In this document: in pieces, positions 32,429-45,273 of the stretch
Numbering within the stretch: position 1 is the first letter of the stretch
Layout of the letters: each line of letters begins with the position of its first letter
Source: Montifringilla adamsi
Lineage: Eukaryota; Chordata; Aves; Passeriformes; Passeridae
DNA length: 64,000 nucleotides
Assembly: GCA_017590115.1 (NCBI GenBank)
Contig: JAGGNK010008781.1
Coordinates: forward strand, 561,471 to 625,470
Reading direction: 5' to 3'
The notes under the pieces: model-generated
What the model saw: only the letters and a program-made list of their open reading frames with translations
The model's database searches: none
What the model was told of the DNA's origin: nothing
Position numbers and translations under genes: made by a program

Positions 32429-35400
32429 CACAGCCCCCTTGGTTTGGCACTGCAGAGCTGAGGAGCAGCAGGAGATCAAAGTAATGGTGCACACAGATAT
32501 TGGCGTTTGGAGATTGGGAGATAAATAATTCATACTTTGGAAATAGAGTTGGGTTGGGGATATTATGGATTAATTCCATCTCATACTTTCTTTCCTCACT
32601 CCCACCACCCCCCTTTTTTTCTTACTAGTGGGAGACCTACTGCCCTTGTCCCTTTCTTCTGATTTCTGAATCTGCCACAGGCACTGTTAGAATTACAGCA
32701 GTGATAAGAAAATATCAGGCGTGGGATTTGAATTAATGCTTTTAGACAAATCTCCATTCCATCTCTAATTCTAATGCTAATTACATTTGCAGATCAAAGC
32801 CTGTTCGTTAAAGTTTTGCTTTTGAATACATGTAAAGATTTTACTTTTTTGTTTGATTTTTTTCCCCCGTTTTTGGAGAAATGCTTCTTGCAGTAGAGAC
32901 CAGATGTTCCTAAAACATCCCTTTGGAACAGCACAGCTTTGGTGCTCTGTTTTCTTTCTTTGAGTCTTTTGTCTGCACTGGGTGCAGCATTGTTCTGTTA
33001 CTGTATAGGCAATCCATCTTTCTGACTTATTTGGTTTCTGTTTAGGAAAAGCCAGTAATAACTTAATAAGTGAGTGCAAATAATCCCAAACACGTTTAAC
33101 TGCATGCTCAGCATTGCCAACTGCAGGTATTCAAAATCTGGATCACCTTCAATAAGATTATGAGATTACAGGGAAGAGATTTGAAATATACAGAGAGACA
33201 ACTGAGTGATTTTATTTTTCCTTCTGACTCTCAGATTTATATGATTTACACTTCCTATCTGCTTCTACAACCAGGAGGACTAGAAATTTATTTTTTTTTT
33301 CCCCTTTGTGAAGCAGAATCTTTCTAACATGGGCTCCTTAAATTGGGATTTTCAGAACAGCAACATAAATATCATGCAAGTCTTGTTAAAGCCATAAAAA
33401 CTGGCAACACAGGCAGTGGTCTCACTGCACCCAGTCTAAGCTTGGCGTGTCCATACACGTTCATAGGATCAGAGCCTATTTTACAAGTGCCAGGTAATGA
33501 AAGTCAGGGAAAGTCAGAAATTTTTAACACCAAAACATAAGTTAGAGATTTTTAACACCAGAGCCTCGGGGGTTGTAGCAAAAGAGTACGAGCTCATTTG
33601 GGCAGGAAATAAAAAGAAGGGAAAAGAGAATGGTGGGATTGAAGTGTGGAAAGAGGGGATTAGGTGGTGAAAGGGGCTGGGATGCATGCAGGAGGAAGCA
33701 GAAAGGGTTCAGAGGGTGAAAAAGCCAATTAGTGGAGTATAAATCTAAAAAAGCCAATTTCTGAACTAAAGAGGTGTTAACTTAAGGCAGCTAAGGAGAG
33801 GATTAGTCAAGGAAGTGACAGGGGGCAGTTTGGAAAAAGGGGGATTGCTGCAGCTGACCGGGACTGGACACAGCTCCAGTGCATTCCCTAGATGTCTCGG
33901 TGTGTCAGCTGGGTGAGCAGAGCTGTCCCTGCTGGGGCAGCTCCTCTCCCAGCCTGGAGTGAGCTCAGAGCCCGGCTCTGCCTCTGGCTGCAGCAGCAGC
34001 AGCTGCTGCCTGGGGATTGCTGCTGCAGCCTCCTAGATGCCAGCCAGAGTGACTCTCCCTGAGTGCAGGAGCAGGGAAAGCATCATCAGGAATCATCACC
34101 TGAGCCGGGACGGGGCTGCTCGGAGCCCCCGGAGCCTCAGCTGGCAGCCCCTGACTGCAAAGGTCCCTGCTCAGCAGGGGCAGCCTCTCTGTTCCTTTCC
34201 CCAAACACCCCGAGGATTTCAGCAGCTAAACCCCTCCTGCACACCCCACAGTAACAGCATTTTAAATGCTTATTGCTCCTCCAAAAAGCTTTGGGTTCCC
34301 ATCAGCGAGAATCTGTCCTTGCATTTTTTTCTCCAATGTGTCTAAAGTTGAGCACCTTGGTTCTGTGCCATGGGAGAGCTGCGATTGCTTCCCTGCCACC
34401 TCTGCAGAAAGCTGCAGCTCACTGCTCAGGCAGGGCTGTTGTTCTTACACACACCTGTGCAAGGGAGAGGAACACTAACAAACATTGCTTTCTGTTCACT
34501 TGATATGGTGCTTTTTTTGGTTGGGTTTTATTTTGGTTTTTTTTTCAACTGAAAAATCTGGAGGCAAAAAATCAAAAGAGAATCAAATTCTACTCACAGG
34601 CATCCACATGTATTTGCAACCAAGTCAGTAATTTCCAATATTTGTCAATGCATGCAGAGACTTTTGGATATAAATTGGTGTCCCTAAAAAAATCGTTTGC
34701 AGAAGACTGTGTACTTGGCAGGAAGCTTGAGATTACCTGGGTGTCTAAGTGCTATCAGAAAAAGCTGCTTCCAATACACAACTAGTTCTGCTAGAACTCA
34801 ATCCCCAGGAATTATAGTATTTATTTCTGAATAGCATTTGCTGCTCTCTCATCTAGTCCCTAGAAGTTTATACACATAGACAGAGAGATCAAACTTGTAG
34901 CTATAGGGATTGCCTGCTATCACAAGATTATTAGAAAGTATCTAACTAGAAGAAATCCTCTTTCCTTTTGTCTTCTAAAATGCTGCAGGATGGAAGAAGA
35001 CACATCAGGTAGATGCAGGCTGCCATCCTAAAGCTGAGGGTTAGGAAGCATCTGCATGTAGTTGGGAATACAGCTCCACATGGAAAAAGGAATAAAAAAT
35101 AAAAACACTGAATTGAGACCAAGCTTCCAACTGGGTAAATCAGCATTTCTCCCTTCAGCTCATTGAACCTGTGCCTATTTATATCATCTAAGAATCTAGA
35201 CAGTTATCTGGGCTTGCCAGCTCACTGTAGGGATAATCAGAGCTTTAGCCAATTAAATGTTCATTAGAGGCAAGACAGAAAGGAGACCAGGAGCCAAAAC
35301 TCAGCAGCAGTCAGCACTTCTGCTGCTGTTGTTTTTTCCACAGGAAACATTCCCAAAGTGTGGAACACCTCTCTGTGCAGGGGTGAGCCCAGGTGAGCAC

Positions 35401-38400
35401 TGGGTTAGAGCTGCTGGCAGCTCCTTCAGCTGGGAGCCTGGGGTTCCCTCCTGCTCGCTGCTGGGGCAGCCTGCTCAGCACAGCACACTTGGCTCAGCAC
35501 AGAAGCCTCTCCCACTTCTCACTGGGCTGGCACAGCAGAGATGTGATGGGACACCATGTGGAAAGCGGCTTCGGGACAGCCTCAAAGTGCCACGCTGTGG
35601 TACCAAGTCACAGGGTGAAGACCCAGCCTGCAGCCTGCTCCAGCATGGATCTGACAGTGAACACCTGGAACTCAGGAAAGGACAGGAGCAGTGAGTCCCA
35701 AACGTAATTTCCTAGGAGAGTGTCATTTGCCCTGGTGCACAAAAATAGCAAAAAGGCTCCCACAGCACGGATGTCTCATTTAAATCACAGTCAGACTCAG
35801 CACCATCTGTCCCAACACAGTCACCCTTGATTCATGCTCTGCATTAATGGGGGATTCCAGCCACAAGGAATACAAACCAGTCTGGGCATGAAGTGTCAGC
35901 AACCCCCAACATTCCCCCTTTGGTTGGATTTATCACTTGAGGTGACTCCCCACAATCCATTTGCTCACTTGGACATGCCCAGGGTACGGGCTGCTCTTTC
36001 AGTGAGGGTCAGAGGGATCTCATCATCCTGAAGCAAAACTCTCTCCAAAGGTGCAGCCAGAATGTGCTGGCTGGGCTGTACAAAGGTTTTAGGAAAGGTG
36101 ACTGAGAGTAGTAAGAGTTGATCATGCAAAACAGAAAAAGGTAAGAACTGGACAAATGTCTTAAACAAAACACCCTTTTAAGGCTGGTGCTAATTTTTGT
36201 TGATATAATGTCTGTTTTAGTGATTGGTTAGCTTCTCCCATTGCTGTGGCTCTAAAGTTTGGGGTTTTTTTACATACAACCTTGTGTCCTGTGAGGATGG
36301 ATATGGCAGGCTGCTCTGAAATCTGTGACACTTTATTGCAGTCATCACCCTTGGGGGCCATGGCTCTCATGTTTACAATGTCTGTCCTAAAACATTTCTC
36401 ACTTTCCTGGTTCAAAGTTCTACTTCATGATTTTCAACTATTTTGGAGAAGAAGAGGAAGATTGTTTTTGTGAGCATCATTTTTTTAAAGGCAGGAAGGA
36501 ACTGAGCCAAAGGAAAAGGTATTACTCAGAGAGTGAACTGAGGACTGAAGAAGGAAAGCTAAGAGAACACGTCAAGCCTTTAAGTCGTTAATTTCTGTTG
36601 TTTCCCAACTAATACTGAAGTGTCACGATCAGCACATTTGGATCCAGCTCTGCAGTGTCCCAGGAGTGGTGCCACAGGGCTGAGGACCATTGCCATGGCA
36701 GTGGTGACCCCAGCCCCCAGCAGCACCACAGGGAGGTGCAGGAGCAGGGACCAGCCCTGCTGCTCCACAGCGGAGGTGCAGAACACCCTCCTGCCCAATT
36801 TCAAATCCTCACCCCAAAGAACAAAGTCTCTGGAGCGTTTCAAAGTAAACATGATCAGATTTCTTAGCAGGGATGACAGCAGGGCTAATGCTGATCACCT
36901 TTAATAATGGGTTGCAGTGCCAGCCCTGCCCAAGGTGCCAGCCCTTGAACCCACAGGGTGAGCTGCATTCCTGGAAGCTGATCTGCAGCTTCCATCTGCA
37001 CCTGTGCCTGCCACATCTAGAGGCTTTTTTTTTCCCTTTCAAATTTCAGTTTGCTTTCCCTTAACTTTGGCTCCAACTTCCCCAAGTGATTCTTGCCCCC
37101 TTTCTCAATGGGGTCTGATCAGCTCATGGCAGCTGTGGCAGAGCAGATCTTTGTCTTTTGAAGGGTCCATCCTTTCTGCTTTGCTCGTTTTCCACTGGCA
37201 GTAATTTCCTGCTCTGTTCAAGCACCACGGGAGTTGTAAGTGACAAATGGCACAGCTGATCTCGTTCTTAGCTGAGGCACAGGCTCTGCACAGCTTCCCA
37301 GGGGAGCTGCTCAAGGAGCTTTCTCTGGGGAAAACACTGACCTGGGCGTTGTCAAACCGCTTGCAGAGACAGGCCAGGTGAGTCTCTGATCACGAACTAA
37401 ACAAAAGCAATTATTTTAATTCACAGTGGTTTAATGGAGAGAGAGAAAAAGACACCCTAATGAAGATTAAATAGCAGAATTCATATTAGAGGATTTCAAT
37501 GTGGACTTAAGTTCACTAAGATGGAAAATGATTACATAAAATATGCATGACAATTGAAGTTGCTCACAAACAAGGACAATTTAGTGCTAACTTTCTGAAA
37601 CAGTTTAAATGTTTGGGTATTGAGGAAAAGTGCCAGTTTATAGAGACTAGAAAACAGGCCAAGGTGAAATTCACAGCTGTAAAATGTCTTTGTATCTCCT
37701 AAAATAAAGCCAGGTTGGCACGTGCAGATTTGTCTGGGACTCAGCATAACCACCAGCTTCTCTTTCAGTGGGGTTCGGAAGCAAACTTGCAGCAGAATAA
37801 ATACCAGTATATCTGTAGATTTCCTGTATCTGTATTTCCATGACCCCTTTCAACCTGCTACTCATCCAAAATACTGTAAAATCCAGAATGAGGTCTAAGT
37901 ACATTCGTTTATAATGTCATTGCAAAAGTACTGATTTCTGCAATATAAAAAATACGTACTGACCTCTACTGTCTTCTAACCAAAATCCTATTTTCCTCAT
38001 TGACCATTCTAATTCATAAAGTTCAGTGCTGCAAATATGAGAATCTCTCAACAGCAAGTGCCTGGTTCTGTCTTCGGTAACAGCCAGCAATGACATTTTG
38101 GACATTTTGAACCTGGACGTGACAGACCAGGTTTCATCTCAATCCCTGCATTACTACAGGAGAAGTAAGAACATTATTTTCAGGAGAAAAGGCTGTTGAT
38201 GAGCTTTTTTATGAGTGTACATAAGGAAAGGCAGCTGAGCTTGCAGTGACCCCAGGAAGGGATGTTTGCAGCAGGCTGACAAGCCTGCAGAGCTCCCATT
38301 AGCACTGCAAGTTCCGCACATGTAGAGCAGGGAAAGGGACTCCAATTAATGTGTTTAGAGAGGAAAATGCTGCTTCCAGTGTGCTGCTCCCAGCTGAGCT

Positions 38401-38573
38401 GAGAGTGACTTCCCAAGACAAGCCCCTGCTGTTCCTCAGCCCCTCAGTCAGGTGAGTCAGACTGGGCGGTGGGAGTCAGACGGCAGAGGGAATTGCCGTG
38501 GTGAATTTGAAGTGCTTACGCTGCAGTCTGCAGTGCAGCCTTCACCTGCTTGCTGGGTGCTTTGTTATTTACT
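32429..38573. other. Intergenic DNA, no gene recognised
   Basis: Mostly unique sequence. AT-rich parts at about 32700-33350, 34550-35250 and 37400-37650 look like possible conserved non-coding DNA. GC-richer parts at 33840-34230 and 35380-35700 have short open frames only. No RNA gene, exon or recognisable mobile element was found. Confidence 0.55.
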
Positions 38574-38858
38574 AAATTTAACAAACCTTGCCCGCTGTTG
38601 GTAAGGACTTTCAGTGCTCAGCTTAGCCCACCAATTTCCCCTGTGCCACCCTGTGTCACGTTTATTTTGGTGACTACAATATCTTTGTTTGTGCTCCCTC
38701 ACACCGGCAGCAGTGTAAATTTAACAAACCTTGCCCTCTGTTGATAAGGACTTTCAGTGCTCAGCTTAGCCCACCAATTTCCCCTGTGCCACCCTGTGTC
38801 ACGTTTATTTTGGTGACTACAATATCTTTGTGCTCCCTCACACCGGCAGCAGTGCACG
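38574..38858. repeat. 143-bp direct tandem duplication
   Basis: Copy 1 spans 38574-38716 and copy 2 spans 38717-38858. Both start with aaatttaacaaaccttgccc and end with acaccggcagcagtg. They differ by about two substitutions near the start and a 4-bp slip at a ttgtttg step. The copies are young but not identical. Confidence 0.93.
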
Positions 38859-40606
38859 TTAATTCATCAAGCCTGACAGAATGTGAAATTACAACACAAA
38901 AATAAGAATGCTGGCCCTGTTCTGGTGTATAATTAAAGCATGGTCATTCAGGGAAACTTGAGTTCCCTTTTGCAGGGAAGGCTTTTGTAATTCAGAGTAG
39001 CTAAACCCAGTAGTTATTCAGGCAGGGTAATTCTCTCTCCAGTATCTTCTCTTGGATAGGTATCTTGGGAAGGATCTCTGATGTGGGCACATAGGATGAT
39101 CTGCATCTATTCCACCTCAGGCTCTGATTTCAAAAGCTTAACAAAACTGGATTGGCTCCACAATGGATTAACAGACTTCTAGCAAAACCAGCTCGTGCTA
39201 CAGGCAATGTGGGGACATAACAGGTTCAGCTCGGTCCTGATCCCATCCACTCATCAGAGCATTCACTGGTGCTTCCAGCAGGAACACGGTGTGCACACTC
39301 TCTTCTGAGCAGAGCTTTTTGGGCTCTCCTCACCAAAATGGGTGAATTTACACTGTGCCTGCTTTAAGCTTCCTTTGGCTGCCCTCAGGTGAACTGCTCT
39401 TGTTTCCTCCCCTGGCTGCTGTGGCTGCTGAATTCAAGCAGCCATTGTGCCTCATCTGAAGAACAGAATGGGAAATGGTATGGAAAAGACAAAGAAGAGA
39501 AGTTTAAGAACAAATTGAAATTTGTCTCCTTCCCTGTTTCTAAAAGCAAATCTCATCATTCACAACAACAGCAGAGAGAGTGGGATGGAGCCCTTCTTTC
39601 AGAATGGCAGTGGGAGCTGGGGGTAAAGTGTTTGCAAGGAGCTCAGCTGCTAGCGAGGGTCTGTGCTTGTTTATGAAATTCTCTTCATGTGCACATGAGG
39701 CACAAAGGCTGGATCCTGCTGAAATTCCAGCATCCACGGGGTACATTAAGGGCTTGTCTCAGCATGCTGCAGAGAGGTAAAAGTCTGCAGGAGTTCTGTG
39801 CTGACAAGGGTTAGGAATTCAATGACTGATTAGAAATTACTACTATTTTATTCATTTTTTTCTGTAACAAAAGCTCAGAATCCCTTTGTATAAGGACTCT
39901 GCTGCTCCCAGGCTCTGCCCACCACCATTCTGGCCCTATTCTTGCAGGCCTGTGTTTGCTGACCACACTTACTGCTCTGCACAAGCCCATATAAAGCTGT
40001 GGAGACAAACAGATGTGGCTGCACGAAGAATAGTGCAGTGCCACAGATCCTCCTTTGGATGCGCCTGGAGACTGGGAAACAAATCATACCAGGGCAATTT
40101 TCCTTTCCTGTTCCATTTTCCTTTTTTCTATCTCAGTATTGCCTTTAATTGCACAGTCATCTGGCTAAAGAGTTTGCCTGGTAGGAATGCAGTGGCTTTG
40201 ATTCACACTGGTGGAGCACCAGGTTACAACAGTGAGGTTTCACGGAGTCAGTGAAGAGGGGAAAATAGTTCATGGTGTATCATATATTTTAGAAAAACAG
40301 GAACTTCCAAAAGTGTCAGAACTGTTCCCCTTTCATTGCTCTGACTCTTCACATTTTTCCTCTTGCACCAAAATAGACTATTTGTTTATTACAGCAGGAA
40401 CTAATATTTTCCCTGTAGCCAGTTAAAAGAAATACATCCTCTTTGTGGCTTTGAAAATCCCTACAGGATTATGAATGAATACTTCAAGAGTGTATTATAA
40501 ATTCAGACATGTCTATTGGGCTTTCAAGTATCACAGCGGGAGCTTCTTACTGAGGCAACCTGAGGGTAAAGGCTTTCCCACCTTTCCAAAGTGACTCCTC
40601 CTACAA
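38859..40606. other. Intergenic DNA, no gene recognised
   Basis: Unique sequence with short open frames only. No feature could be supported. Confidence 0.5.
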
Positions 40607-41098
40607 AATTTTCTTGGGCTGAAGTTAAAAAAAAAAAACCACCACCCTACCTAGTTCAGCTTCTTAGAGCTCCTTCATTCTAAGCAGAACTGAATATAGG
40701 TATAATTTAGTACAATCACATCCCAGACATGGCTCTGGAGCCTGCTCGCTCTTCCTGCCGCTCGCAGTACCGTGCACACTCTTTCATGCAGCTTGTTGCT
40801 TGAAACCGATGCGCTTTTCATTTTAAAGTCTAAGCAGGCTGGGTGAGGAGCACAGAATTTTCTTGGGCTGAAGTTAAAAAAAAAACCACCACCCTACCTA
40901 GTTCAGCTTCTTAGAGCTCCTTCATTCTAAGCAGAACTGAATATAGGTATAATTTAGTACAATCACATCCCAGACGTGGCTCTGGAGCCTGCTCGCTCTT
41001 CCTGCCGCTCGCAGTACCGTGCACACTCTTTCATGCAGCTTGTTGCTTGAAACCGATGCGCTTTTCATTTTAAAGTCTAAGCAGGCTGGGTGAGGAGC
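40607..41098. repeat. 249-bp near-identical tandem duplication
   Basis: Copy 1 (40607-40855) and copy 2 (40856-41098) differ by one substitution (cagacatgg against cagacgtgg) and two bases in an A run (12 against 10). The unit runs from ttttcttgggctgaag to gctgggtgaggag. Identity near 99 percent means a very recent duplication, a segregating copy-number variant or an assembly error. No coding content is seen. Confidence 0.95.
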
Positions 41099-43552
41099 TC
41101 GTTTTGCGTCCCGTGCTGTCCTGGATGTGCTCTGAGCACCTGCCATTATCTCCCCAAATTCCGCCGCAGCTCCCTTTGCCAGCTGGCAGCGTCACAGGCT
41201 GTGGCAGGAGCACAAAGTGGGATTAGACACAGCCCATTTCTGCATCCCCTGCTGCGAGTGCTGAACCAGCAACTTTGCCATGTTTTGATCAGATGCACTC
41301 AGCACTGACACATAAATCAGGGACAGTGCTAAAGGGAGCGGGGAGGAATCAGCAACAAAGAGGCAAAATCAAGGGCAACTTGGAAGGGAAGAATGGGACT
41401 AAAGAGAGTTTTAAAAGCACATGGCTTTGAATCTATATGTACTTACTTCTAAGGGAGATGAGGGGTGTTGCTGCTTTCAAAAGAATTCACTTTTTTCCAG
41501 GCTTTTGAATGCACATCGCCCCCAGAAAAAACCTCCAGTGGGCTAAGCCTCCGAATGAGCTACGAGATGAAAATGAGTTTTAGCTGGAAACTGAAGGGCA
41601 GTTGTTAAGAAGTCCTGTCAGGCAGTCTTTGAAATTTAAGAACCACCTGCAGCAACTGGTGTAGGTGGTACTGGTAGCACTGTGCATGATGCTGACTTAA
41701 TGGCTCAGCAGACATGCACGGGTGTAGCTCCTCCAGACAGAGAGGCAGAAAGGCTCAGAGACATAAACACACCATCCTCAGGGATGTCAGCTCAAAGGAC
41801 AGGACATTGCCAAGAAAAGGTCAGAGGATGCTGATCTTCCAAGGGTTTTACCTGATCTGGGAAATCAGAGAACAGAAGCTGACGTCAATTGCTCTGGGGT
41901 TGGCAACTGTTCCTGGAACATTCAGGGCACAGAGCAAGGAGATGAGGAGAATGCTGAGAGTGATCCTGCCCAGTGCCCAGGTGTGTGTTCCCAACACTTC
42001 ACCAGCACCTCTGTGGAAGTTGCAGCCATTGAGGAAATCATCTTCCAAAGAAAGCTTTGGAGCAGGAGGAATGAAGAAAACTTCCAGAACAAGACATACC
42101 TGTTCCTGCATTATGCTGCCATGCCGTTTGCCACGCTGCAATTACAGCTGAATCTGAGGGTCTGCAGAAATTCTGACAGTCTACACTCTCACTTTAAAAC
42201 ATAAAAACCCTTGGGTGCAGAAAGAAGACCTTCATATGACAATACATACACACACACTTCCAAATTCTTGCACATGTCCTCAATTTTAAACATGTACAGA
42301 ATTCTCTCAAGACAAGAAAACCCTACAATTTCATCCAAGCTTGACTAGAAGGCAAAAGCCTACTCTTAGTTATTCCATTTTGCAGTGAACTTCTTGGTCT
42401 GAGTCCAAGATTTCTACATTTTCATTGATAAAACTGAAGACCAGCTTTGTCTGATGCTCTCTGTCTGGCTTATTAAACCTGCTAATTTGTATTTATAACT
42501 ATAAATATAGAGATCTTAACCCAGGTCGAGCACTTTCTAAAATTCCCTGGTGTAGACTCACACAGTACAATATAACCCCTAGTTTTAGTTGGCAGAAACA
42601 AGGATGGAAGCAATAAGATCTTAAGCACTTGAAAAAACAAGATTGTTATCTCGGTTTTTCAATGCTATTAGGAGAAAAGTAGCCAGCAATATGTAGGTCA
42701 TCGTCAGTAGCTGCTTTGGTAGTCTGTGAACAATTTAAAGGAAGGAAGAGGTTTCCCTTTGTGGTTGAATAAGTTACTCTATATCCATGAAGGAGCTGTG
42801 TCTCACCCCAGAGGGAGCAGCATTATCAGCAAATGAATGAACAGGGCATTCTGTGTTATGCCAGGAGCACTGTCTTTGAAAACAACGGAGACAAGGAAAG
42901 TGGATTCAGTGTGGCTTTTATTTTCCTGTCTGCCATTGTAACGGAGCTCCTCCATTAACTCATTCTTGTCAGGCTGAATTGAAAGTGACACTCAATAACT
43001 TACACAGCATCTGCTCCCACTGCTGCAGCAGCCACGGGGCTCTGCAGAGCCTGTGGGCAGAGCTGCAGGCTGGCAGAGGCAGGCACTGACCCTGCTGAAA
43101 CGCTCGGGACAGCTGGAGGCAAGCAAGGGTGTGCTCGGGGCCAACCAGCTCCTCTTCAGGTCTCCTCGAATCCCCAGTTCCTACCTATGCACCGGTGAAA
43201 AATCTGCTGGATATAAATATTCTGCTTCAGCTGAGTTATCAGAGCTTCATCCCTTACTGATAGCACCCCACTCACTTCCCCAGGCTGCACCGGGATTTCC
43301 CAGCAGAGCAGAGCTGGATCTGAGCTGGAGAAGAAAGAGATGCTGATATCTTGCAGCCATGCACAATGAGTGACCCAGGTGTGGAGCAGCTCCAGCCACT
43401 GCCAGGGGAACCTGCACGCAGCCCCGTGCAGGGTGGCTGTGCCAGGCAGTGACCAGCTGGGCACTGGTGCCACCCTGGGCAGGGCTGGGGCTGGCAGCTC
43501 TGATGCTCCTGCAATCCCCTGGCCAATTCAGGATGCCACTCTGTGCTTTCTG
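41099..43552. other. Intergenic DNA, no gene recognised
   Basis: A segment at 41767-42204 is open for about 145 codons in one forward frame, with a second forward frame (41714-42151) and a reverse frame (41848-42141) also open. None resembles a known protein and no repeat explains them. The remainder is AT rich (42200-42780), then GC rich. No other gene evidence was found. Confidence 0.5.
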
Positions 43553-43640
43553 TGTGACACGTGGTGATGTGTGGCACGTGGTGACATGTGACACGCCATG
43601 ACACGGGATGGCACAGGATGGCACATGACATATGACACCA
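43553..43640. repeat. Degenerate short repeat with two CACGTG E-boxes
   Basis: Imperfect repeats of gacacgtggtgatgtg-like and acgggatggcac-like phrases. Two canonical E-box hexamers CACGTG occur at 43558-43563 and 43575-43580, starting 17 bp apart. They could bind bHLH factors, but they arise within low-complexity DNA. Confidence 0.65.
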
Positions 43641-45235
43641 GCTGACATGCTGTCCTGGCACTCCTGCAGCCCAGAGCCCTCTCACTCCACCAGCCACCCC
43701 CAGCTCTGGCTGAGCTGTGCAAACAAAACTGGCACCACTCAAACATTTGCAGCGGGGTTCTCCTGGAGCCTCCCCGTGCCCAGGTGCCAGCAGCAGCTCC
43801 ACAGCTGATCCCAGAGAGCCTGGGTGAGCTCCCTGTCTGCCCCTGCCTGGCGGGATCTGTCACAGCCCACCGGCCAGCGTTTGCTCACAGCATCACAGCT
43901 CTGTAACACCCACACAGCAGAGGCTGCTACTGCCAGATCCTGTTTTGGCCTGCCATCAGCGAGCAGAACAGCAGTTTTGGTGCACTCACTTTGTTCCTCT
44001 GTCAGGCAGGACAAACTCTGCCTTTCATCACCCCTAATCCCAGTGAACACTTCTGTCTGCAGCGCTGGCACAGCATTGCCACAGCGATGCTCTCAAAAAC
44101 CTTTTGGCTGAGGTTTTTCATGTTGTCCTGGTGCCATTTTTTGTGCTGTGGTTCATCCTCACCTATGCCCTTTTCTGAGGGGAGTACAAGGAAGAAAACC
44201 CTCAAAAGTGGGACACATTTTCCCAGTGATAATCTTGACTGTTTCACTTTCCTTCCTTTTCTATCCCTCCCCTTATTTCACTAGATTCTTTTGCAGTGGC
44301 CTAGATTTAACATCCTTTTACAGCTGATTCTTGTGGCTGCAAAGCCCTGCTAATATCACATTGTACTAGTCAGAAAAAATTATTTAGGGCAGGGAGAGTC
44401 TTTGGTCTGTGTTAGCACACAGATGTCTTGAGACAGAACTGAAACTCAGAGGTGCTGCTACAATGGGAATGGTAGCAGAAGATTAAACATATTTATACCC
44501 ATATCCCTGTACAGAGAACGGGGAAGGTAAATGTATCTGGAATATGAAGAGAAACAGTTTCTTTCTTTCCTCCCTTCATTTCTGATCCATAATCACACTA
44601 CTCCCTTTTATTTTTTCATACATCACCTATTTCTTCACCTTCCCTTCTACAACCCCTTTCCTCAGCCTTTCTATACCCTTAAATCCTTGCTGCTGATTTA
44701 TTGGTGTATTGTTCACAGCTACTCACTGTAGCAGAAGGTACCAATGGTAATGATCCACCGAAACAATTCTTAAAATCATTGCTGCGAAACTCTGGTGCTC
44801 CAAAGCAGCCCAAAGAGGACAATTCCCAAACAAGGCAGCACAAGGCCATGCATGCATCTGCATTTCTGTTCCACCAGCCACAAGCCCAGCAAAAGAGGTT
44901 CCTGCTTTCCCTTGCAGCAGCCACTGATTCCTGTGTGTTCATCACGGATCACCATCTGTGCCCTTCTGCTGATTCAGTGTTTGCATGGCTGTGCTCTCTA
45001 CCAGACCTTGCAGCAATTTTGAAAGCAAAACCAATGAAAAACAAACCTTGCTTCTACTTTTTTTCCCTCAATTGCTATTTTTAAACCAGAAAATGTCACA
45101 GTTCTGCTTTGGGATGCAACCAAAATAAAGCAGTGATTCAGAGGAAAATAATAAAGGGGCCAAGAATAAGGGAAAGAGAGTTTCTGCAATCTCTTCTAAC
45201 AGGACACAGAACCACAGGGTAACAGTGTGTGGAGG
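43641..45235. other. Intergenic DNA, no gene recognised
   Basis: Unique sequence with short overlapping frames only. Nothing further could be supported. Confidence 0.5.
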
Positions 45236-45273
45236 CAAAAAAAAAAAAAAAAAAAAAGAAAAAAGAAAAAAAA
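45236..45273. repeat. A-rich simple sequence
   Basis: About 21 consecutive A residues followed by A runs split by single G. It could be a retroposon tail, but no element body is recognised. Confidence 0.88.
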
